NCBI RefSeq assembly: GCF_031143425.1
Contig: NC_090438.1
Span: forward strand, 755,931,823-755,995,822
Source: Pleurodeles waltl
Taxonomy: Eukaryota > Chordata > Amphibia > Caudata > Salamandridae
DNA: 64,000 nt
Reading direction: 5' to 3'
A model generated the notes under the pieces. That model was not told the DNA's origin. It was given only the letters and a program-made list of their open reading frames with translations, and ran no database searches. Below, piece after piece: positions 56,807 through 64,000 of the stretch. Position 1 is the stretch's first letter. Each line of letters opens with the position of its first letter. Both the position numbers and the translations under genes were made by a program.

Positions 56807-58440
56807 GTTAATGTTTGCTAGTTTACGTTTGGTACACCCCTGCTGCTCTACTGCAGCATATGTATAATTTTCAACTTCTCTATCAGAGACATGGGTGTAT
56901 GCTAAGATCGGCAGACCAGCATTCTTGTGAGTGCTTCCATTCCCAAGGTGCATACAAATTGAGACCTACCTCATCAAGATTGCCAAAGTAGGACATTTGT
57001 TAAACCATGTTTTAATTAGGGGACAGTGTCAGTTCGTTGTATAACCACTGATCACCCAATTTGGCAAATGTAAGATAATGAATGTGGCCAACAGTGATCT
57101 ACAATACCTGATATAGGTACACAGGGCCCTGAGTAACACATTTCAGGTGCAATTACTACACCTGTGCCCCTGCATTCTGTCACGAATGATCAAATTAGAC
57201 ACTGTCAGCATATATTTCTTTGTTGTTTTGATTTAGATAAATGGCCCATCCATGTTTATCGTAACATTGTCATCAAGTAACACACAGGATCCCTGCCATC
57301 ATTGTGTCATAGGGGTCATTTACGGCTCTGGGTACACTGCCAATGCGGCTTATGTGACCTACATACAACACAGCCACACATATAATGGACCATAGAAAGC
57401 ACAATAATTCCTGAACTAAAATCAAACCACATGAGCATCATACAGTAACTCATTGCCCCTTGATGCACAAGCCACAATACCTGAGTTACTGGTATTGCAG
57501 TGCACCAGGAATGTGGCTTTTCATGTCTCTCATAACAACAAATGAAGAAATGGAGTACCCTCCAGAAATAATTCTGCACAAAATTGAGTAATCATGTTTG
57601 GCACTATATGATTGTTAGGGCCAGTGCATGCATGCATATGTGTGTGTATCACTCACTGGAGTGACAGGGTCAATACATGTTTGCAGTAGTATGTCTGTTG
57701 GGGTGTGTACATGCCTGAGGTGCTGCTCTATCATATAAAATGTCTCACACAGTGATTTGTTGTTCCAAGTTTTGTACAGTGAGCAGACATTGAGCACATT
57801 TCACCCTTCCATGTTTTACAGGAGGACCAGCCCCCTACACAATTGAAGAAGTGGCTCGATTTGTGGACCCAGACATATCCAGTAAGTGTTGATATGTTAG
57901 TTCTGTGTTGTGTTTGCAGATATTGTGTGATTGACTCCTGTGTGTTGGACACATTGCAAGGTATGATGTGCTGGCACATGATCTGATATGTGACTTGACT
58001 GGAGTTTGACATTTTGTTCCATGTGTGAGTTGGACAATCAGTGGCGGAGAGTCATATTTTGGGATTCTAGTGCTGCGCTATAGGCATGGGCAGGTGAACA
58101 GGGTGATATTTGTTGCTAAATTTATGCCAATGATAAATTTGGAGGTGGCCACTTTCATGATTATGTCAGCAAGTCATTCCCTGATTCACACAAACCAGTG
58201 ACGCCAAAGTATTACCCACAGACTTGAGCCTTCCTGTTAACTAATGAACATGTAGGACTGTATGTTTCACTTCCTAGCTGCGTACTACCTCCACATGTTG
58301 TGCTACGTTTATGTGGCACTTGAGTAGAATGTCATAGGTGTGCATGCAGCTCAAGCCCAGATGGGTGCTTGCATCTTTGTGCTTGTTTTTTGGAAAGGTA
58401 TTAGTGAGATCAAATGATGTTGACAATTGTCGGCATTAGG
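56807..58440. other. Spacer of the inverted repeat
   Basis: Contains the putative 60-nt exon 2 at 57,822-57,881. Otherwise CA-rich, with no other supported coding sequence. Confidence 0.5.
57822..57881 (+). CDS. Exon 2 (60 nt)
   Basis: The exon is bounded by TTCCATGTTTTACAG and GTAAGT. In the third frame it reads GPAPYTIEEVARFVDPDIS and ends with one base that completes a codon with the start of exon 3. It is supported by splice sites and phase only. Confidence 0.45.
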
Positions 58441-59448
58441 ATCATAAATGTGGATGTGATTGTCCAATGTTTGAGTCAATCCTAGTTGGCAGCCCTCCTT
58501 ACCTGTGGTGGACTGACTAAACCCATGGACAGCTGTCCAAAGCTTCCTGGCTGTCCTTGATGTTTGAAAGTATGTGTTGCATGTCCATCACCCCCTGAAG
58601 CACAGGGTTACGGTTATGAAATATGTGTACCTAGGTGTGAGGATCCCACTGTAGAAGACAGACGTGTAATTCCAACATTCATTTGTTCCAACCTAGGATA
58701 CCCCCTCATGATTAGCAACTGCATACCATCCAGGAAATTCCATTTACAATTCACAGATCTTGTGGGCCTTGATTGTCATCCAGAAGATAGTCATTAGTTG
58801 GACTATCACATGTGGAGTACTTGCAGGATTTGTTATGTGACTAATGGCAGTAGAATGATGGACGGATCATTTAAGTAGGTACACACCTTTTTGAGCATTG
58901 CTGTGCTGTTAGATAGTAGATATGTAGGCTGTGTTGGCCTGTCATTCCTCAGGTACATTCTATGATCTGTACTGTGATTTAGAGTGTTTCAGCTAATTTT
59001 GAGGAAGTGTTAGAATATCATCTGTAGATGTATCACACAATGATGTCACTAATGTTTGCCTTTCTCTATTTTTACAGCTGCCAACATGAATGCCCATGAG
59101 ATCACGGAATTCAAGAGGCGGGCGATGCGTTACCGCCACATACTAGATGTGGAGCCTATGTTCTGCAATATGGCACAGTGTTACCGCCATGAGAGAGCCA
59201 CAGGGGTCTGGAGGGCATTTGCCCAAGGGGGGCTATCCTTGCCACAACAGCCACCACCACCACCAGCACAACCGCTCAGACCACAGTCGCACAAAGGATG
59301 ATAGTCACTGTTGCAGGTCCGTCAACCTCATCAGCTCCAGGGCCACAGAAAGCAGCTCCTGCACCTCCCCCTCCATGCACGGCACCGGCACCAGCAGTAC
59401 CATCCACTAGTGGCACACAGACAACCCCAGCTGCAGTGAGAGACAATG
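58441..59448 (+). repeat. Right arm of the 1-kb inverted repeat
   Basis: Partner of 55,801-56,806. The arms begin ATCATAAATGTGG on the inner side and end CAGTGAGAGACAATG on the outer side; beyond these points the sequences differ at once. The spacer (56,807-58,440) holds exon 2. An unspliced transcript would form a hairpin of about 1 kb. Confidence 0.95.
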
Positions 59449-59579
59449 CTGAATTTCAGTCTATGAGACGTGACATGCAATGGATGTTGCGCTGGATGGA
59501 CAGGCTGCAGCAGAAGGTGTCCTGCAATAGCAGGAGACTGCTGGGTATAAAGAAGATCCTGCGGAGGGCATATTTGTGA
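59078..59579 (+). CDS. Exon 3: conserved block, Pro-rich linker and C-terminal helix
   Basis: The exon begins after TTCTCTATTTTTACAG. It encodes NMNAHEITEFKRRAMRYRHI followed by PMFCNMAQCYRHERATGVW, then a proline-rich linker and finally MRRDMQWMLRWMDRLQQKV, a likely coiled-coil helix, with the stop at 59,577. After AQGGLSL the frame shifts relative to the inverted copy at 55.8-56.2 kb, which stays open there. The first 370 bp lie in the inverted repeat; the last 130 bp do not. Confidence 0.55.
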
Positions 59580-59800
59580 CTTTTGGACCCTCAGCCATGA
59601 TTCCCTCCCCTCCCTCCTCTTTCCTGGTTCTTATCTTTAGTGGGTTTAGGGGGCTTAGTGTTAGGTTAGAGTAGGCTGTTAGTTTAGTTAGTATAAGTGG
59701 GTTGGGAGGTGGAGGGGGTTACATTATTACGTGTGTTTTTTTGGTGGGTGGGTGGGGGATGATGTTGGTGTTTATGTGTATAAAAAAATAATAAAAACTA

Positions 59801-59914
<114 letters not shown>

Positions 59915-61253
59915 TTGTTTAGGATAAGATAGTATGTGTTTAGGTTAGTATATGTTGTCCTACGTGTGTCCCGCCATATAAGGGGGGTTGATGTTTAGGA
60001 TGTTTAGTTAAATGTGATGGGTAAGTTTAGATAAGGGTAGTTAGAGCCAGTTGTGGGCAATGTGTAGTTAAAATAGCTTAGGTTAGTTAAGGTGTTTCTA
60101 CTAGTTTTATTATCCTTTTTTACTATTAAATAAATATTTAGGTACTCCTTTCCAGTATGTGTCAGATGCTTGGGATCTGGGCCTTGGCATGGGTGAACAG
60201 TGTCAATTTAGTATTTGCATTTGTGTTCCATCCTGCATCTGAATCCTATTATAGACATGGTTATTCACAATTCCTAATGTGCAGTCACACTGGCAGCTAC
60301 ACCAAAGCTACTTCTCAATGCATCCGCCATCCATTGTACCCACCACTCAAGGTTACTATGGTTCCCAATGTGTTGTGAAGTTTGGATGTGTTTTTGAATC
60401 TGTCATCATTTGAGACCTGATTTGGAATCTTGGGCACTGTGGTACGTCTGCCTGCAGCCTGATGTTTATGTGAACCCTGATAAGCTTAATGATGTTATAA
60501 TCTTATGTAGTATTGTATACATAACTTACACCTATAATTTTGTACATTGTACTCCCAGGTTACATAATTGTCCATACACTCGTACTCATCCATTCCTGCT
60601 GTATGGCGTGTGTGTGTGTGTGATGAAAGTTTATATTTAAATGTCACTTAAGTAAAGATTGTCTCCAGGGAATGTTGGACACATTGATTTTCAGCTTCTA
60701 CATTCCTTGAAGCTGACTTTTTCAGTCCAGCACAGCATTATACTGCTAGTTTTCAATTTACTTTAGAAATAAGCCTCAGGAAGCGCAGATGATGATACTA
60801 TCCAGACCCCAGTGCATAGTTATCAGCCCACGATCTTTCAAAACAGTTGTATTGACATTCTATGGCCATTGACATGTGACATACATCACTAATCTCCTAC
60901 ACAGTTGATGTGTCACATTACACAGAGACAAAGTGGTTGTGTAAGTGCTATTTATTTGAAAGTGCTGCAGTGCAATAATTACATAGTCCAGGATTGTGAG
61001 TCCATTAGTGTGACACCTTCTATTGTGATGCTACACAAGTACAATGGGACATGTCATTGGACATGCTGGGGTGAAGTGTCATACAGTGCAGAGGAACATG
61101 AATTGCCAATGAGGTAGTGAGAGACAATCACAGAGCAAAGTGTCAAGGTAAACAGTGTGCTGGAGAACAGTGCAGTTGACCAACTGTTGCAAGACTGGCA
61201 TGTTAACAAGCACAGGACCTAGGATATCAGTGCCCGTGTGGCATGGACTTGTG
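59915..61253. other. Presumed 3' ends of the convergent genes; no further gene
   Basis: Short frames (60,157-60,640, 60,905-61,117) have no domain. Confidence 0.4.
60129..60134 (+). promoter_or_regulatory. Polyadenylation signal AATAAA (plus-strand gene)
   Basis: AATAAA lies about 550 bp after the stop codon of exon 3. On the opposite strand AATAAA occurs at about 60,949, about 300 bp after the stop of the minus-strand gene, so the two transcripts would end about 0.8 kb apart. Confidence 0.4.
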
Positions 61254-61999
61254 CTACCGGGTACTCCTATGGGTGAAGGTGATCTGTTTCACGTCTTCAT
61301 CTTCTGATGTGTGTGACGTCTCCTCTGCCCTTGATGGTGGTGGGTTTGAAGGGTCAACACACACTTCAGTGTTTGAAGATGTGGAGCCAGAAATCCCGGT
61401 AGCTGCCAACTGTGGGGCTATTAAGGGCATTACTGCAGCAAGGAGGAGCTGCTGGTTCTTGAGTGTAGCAGCTACATCACTGTGGCAGGCAGCCAGGTTG
61501 GCCCTGAGGGGGTCATAATTGCATTTGTGCACGCAGTGAAAGGTTTGGGGTGCCAGGTGTTGAGGCAACTCCCTTACCGCAGTGGTGAATTCCCTTACAC
61601 TTTGTTGTAGTCCTTGCAGGATGGATGTTAGCGCTTGCATGGCTGCTGCCTGTTCTGCAGATTACATCATGCACAAATGCATCCCCTCAAGGCTGGCTGC
61701 CATATTTTGCATACCCACCCGCACCTCCTTGGCCAGCTCCCGCTGTACTCGAAGTACAGTCCTCTCAAAGGTGGTACCGGTGTCCTCAGCTGGGTTGGAG
61801 CTGGCAGGCCGTATTATTGGGGTGGTGGATGGGTCCTCTGTGATGGCTGCTATTTCTGTGCTCCTCCTTGTGACTGAAGGTGGGGTCTGGGGGGTTCCAA
61901 GGACATCTTGGAGAGTCTGCTGGCTAATGTTTGTCAGCTCGTCATCCTTGTCATCAGGGAAGTCCAGGACAGGCATATCCCCAGGAGAGCCTTCGTCCT
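61254..61999 (-). CDS. Exon 2: acidic linker and C-terminal helical region
   Basis: After the acceptor it reads EDEGSPGDMPVLDFPDD, then a Thr/Pro-rich part, then FERTVLRVQRELAKEVRVGM. The stop TAA at 61,662-61,664 interrupts before SAEQAAAMQALTSILQGLQQ. The frame goes on to a natural stop at 61,254. Amphipathic helices on either side of the stop suggest a dimerisation region. Confidence 0.55.
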
Positions 62000-63258
62000 C
62001 TGCAATGAGATATTGTACAATTAGTGTGTCTGTGTTGTGGCATTTGTTATGCGACGTTCCTGACTTCCTATTAGTTGAACATTGTGATCTTGGTTCCTGT
62101 TCATTGTTCCTGTCATTAAGATTAGCAGTCTCCCAGGGCTATGCCCCACCTGCATGTCACATGTAGTGTGGGCAGTTTGGGGAATTGTCTGCGTCACATC
62201 CTCTAGGTGTAGGTTCTGTCCAAATTGTATGTTGCCACGTTCTTGTACTACTCAACCATCCGTCTACTTCCATTATCATGGTGTGGCCTTGCACTGGCTG
62301 TGGGTGTTCTGATGGCACTTGCACCACACTTAACAATCTGGAAATGACCCAGTCTCAGATATTTCACATCCACTTATATGTTGCTGTGACCTAGCATATA
62401 CTATGTATAGCATTGGCATGGCACGATAAAGGTGTCAGCATTGGTAGTGTGTACTGTTGATGTTGGGGAATGTGTGCTACATTGGATTGCACTGATGGTC
62501 CTAGAAGTGTTCCATTTCCTCTTATGACTGTGCGGGTGTGTTTCACTAGCTAGACACATATGTCCTCCCCATCAATGCTGTTGTCTTAGCACTATGACAC
62601 TTGAGATGTTGCATGGTGGCATTGCAGCTATTGTAACACAGGCACAGGGTAGACCCTGAAATGTGCAGTATGGGTATGACATTACTGCTGTGTACCTCAT
62701 AATGTTACTAACAATACCTGATGTTTATAGCGCCTATAGACATGAGCATTTGACAGGATTTGCACATTGTTAGTAATTACAGGGGATTGATAACGTCGTC
62801 ATCCTGAACCCTCTTTTTTGGGTGTGGTTGATCCATGGGCACATAACTGCCATTGGCTACTTGACCTGCACACACAGCACATGTGGTAGTGGCAACTGTT
62901 TTCAATGGTAAATACCACTTGCGGATATGGCCTGAGACTGGAAATTGAGCCCTAGTTCATGTTGCGACAATACCAGCTGTCATGTTACAGCAGGCCAGTT
63001 TTATGTTGTTCCCTACCCTCCAGGACTGCCTTTGCCTTTCCAACAGCCGTGGCATGGCAGAGTACCTCCATGCAAAGGATGGTGGTGTAGTGTTGTGCTG
63101 TGCCCCTGGTTTCCCCTGCACAGCCCATGCCTCCGTGCCGTGGCCCTTTGCCCTATCCACTACCTGATTATTATGGCTGGCATGCATTGTGTAGTAGGTA
63201 TGTACCTCCCCCTGCTTGCAGTTAACATTTAGGCATTTTTGTCCCCCATGCAACTTAC
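62000..63258 (-). other. Intron of the minus-strand Myb/SANT-like gene
   Basis: Bounded by the donor at 63,258 and the acceptor at 62,000. No other coding sequence recognised; frames on the plus strand are chance. Confidence 0.5.
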
Positions 63259-63660
63259 CCTGCATCTGTGTGATTTCCTGGTAGTCTGCGCTCTCCTGTC
63301 CTTGAATCCCTGTGACGATCTCCTCAGGAATGACGGCTGCCACCATCTCCTCCATGTGGTCCAAGGCCTCCTGCAGTGCTGAACTCCCACCTCCAGTCTG
63401 CAGTGCTGCCTTCCTGTTCCTTGCCATCTTTTCCTTGGTCCTGCGCTTGCAGTCATGCTAGCGTTTCTTGCACTCAGTGACTGTTCTCCGTACTTCTGCC
63501 ACACTGTTGATCTTATCGACAATTTGTTGCCAAATTGCCTCTCTCCTCCCAATTGGCAATTTAGAGGTGACAAAATGTTGATGCTGGTGTTCCGTCACCT
63601 CTTTCACCAGTATTTCGTGCTCCTCTGCATTGAACCAGCACTTCCTTTTCTTTTCTTTTC
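63259..63660 (-). CDS. Exon 1: Myb/SANT-like domain with a premature stop
   Basis: On the minus strand KKRKCWFNAEEHEILVKEV is the first helix, then PIGRREAIWQQIVDKINS the second, then VRRTVTECKKR, stop, HDCKRRTKEKM the third. The stop is at 63,458-63,460, where the family has tryptophan (RW.D). A helix follows (LQEALDHMEEMVAAVIPEE) and the donor. The upstream basic stretch continues without a clear ATG in this frame. Confidence 0.65.
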
Positions 63661-63699
63661 CCTCTCCTGGGTCTTGTCTGGGTCCTCCTGGCTGGTTCC

Positions 63700-64000
63700 T
63701 GGTCGGTTGTAGTCTTCCTGGGGTCTTCCATGGCTTTTGGGATCCATTTTGGGACTCCTTTGCACATTTTGCTTTGACGGAGTCGTTCCCAACTGTCCGA
63801 TGCCACTCACGAGCGAGTGAGGGCCGGTCACAGAGTCGCTCAGACCCCAGGTACAGTACCTTTCAAAACAATGAAACAAAGACGTTGCATGTAGTCGCGG
63901 AGATGAGGCGTTGGTTCCTTACAGTTGCAGGGAAGGTGATGCAGCATCGGTGGCGAGGCATTGGTTCCTTACAATCCGGTGAGGTCGATGAATCTGGTGG
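63700..64000. other. Upstream region with short direct repeat
   Basis: GCGTTGGTTCCTTACAGTTG (about 63,910) and GCATTGGTTCCTTACAATCC (about 63,957) are two copies of a roughly 48-bp unit that may continue beyond the window. Confidence 0.45.

Larger units (their letters stand above)
61254..63660 (-). pseudogene. Second Myb/SANT-like gene, two exons, two in-frame stops
   Basis: Exon 1 (about 63,660 to 63,259) and exon 2 (61,999 to 61,254) are joined by good splice sites (CAGG/GTAAGT and TCTCATTGCAG/AGG), both in phase 1. The protein would have an N-terminal Myb/SANT-like domain, an acidic/Thr-rich middle and a C-terminal helical part. One stop lies in the DNA-binding domain (TAG for an expected TGG) and one in exon 2 (TAA at 61,662-61,664). 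Both are single-base changes in an otherwise open frame, so decay is recent. It converges with the plus-strand gene. The true start codon was not identified. Confidence 0.6.

Overview
The window is vertebrate-type nuclear DNA that is almost wholly made of transposable elements in different states of decay. I see no bacterial-style operons, no rRNA or tRNA gene and no host gene that I can name. Very long LTRs, capsids of the SCAN-like type, abundant short MITEs with TNA target sites and LTR motifs that I recall from newt genomic sequence point to a giant amphibian genome, most likely a salamandrid newt such as Pleurodeles. The species is an inference from remembered repeat style, not a database match.

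Layout, left half. A minus-strand solo LTR (385-2725, 5-bp target duplication TTGAG) carries a near-perfect palindromic MITE. Further minus-strand LTR pieces follow to about 6.7 kb. From 7.9 to 13.3 kb a minus-strand gag-protease-membrane-tail retroelement appears to be split by a plus-strand chromodomain Ty3/gypsy remnant (8.24-11.75 kb). A 5'-truncated LINE (14,275-16,190, minus, 9-bp target duplication) keeps a 484-codon frame. A 685-bp MITE (19.35-20.04 kb) and two more decayed LINE reverse transcriptases (21.6-23.5 kb plus; 25.8-26.9 kb minus) come next, then LTR and tandem-repeat sequence to 35 kb and a hAT MITE with an exact 8-bp duplication.

Middle. At 37.25-39.76 kb there is a minus-strand endogenous retrovirus fragment (integrase C-terminus and a whole but broken env). 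Beside it lies a unit carrying a hammerhead-ribozyme-like motif (40,810-40,868). A solo LTR (41,495-51,791, target duplication CCGCC) is split by a young complete LTR retrotransposon (42,423-50,580, target duplication GGTGT). Its two 2,684-bp LTRs differ at about 16 sites by eye. The inner element encodes a capsid protein and a protease-like protein with a two-helix membrane tail, but no reverse transcriptase or integrase. The older 7.9-13.3 kb copy has the same tail, so the gag-protease-membrane layout looks like a family property and not a one-off deletion.

Right end. Two transposon-style Myb/SANT-like genes converge tail to tail: a plus-strand one (exons at 55.44, 57.82 and 59.08 kb) and a minus-strand one (exons at 63.66-63.26 and 62.00-61.25 kb). 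The last exon of the plus-strand gene is also present as an inverted copy in its own first intron, giving 1-kb arms around a 1.63-kb spacer. The genes do not form one pathway. They are parasites and their relics, and the order of nesting gives a relative insertion history.
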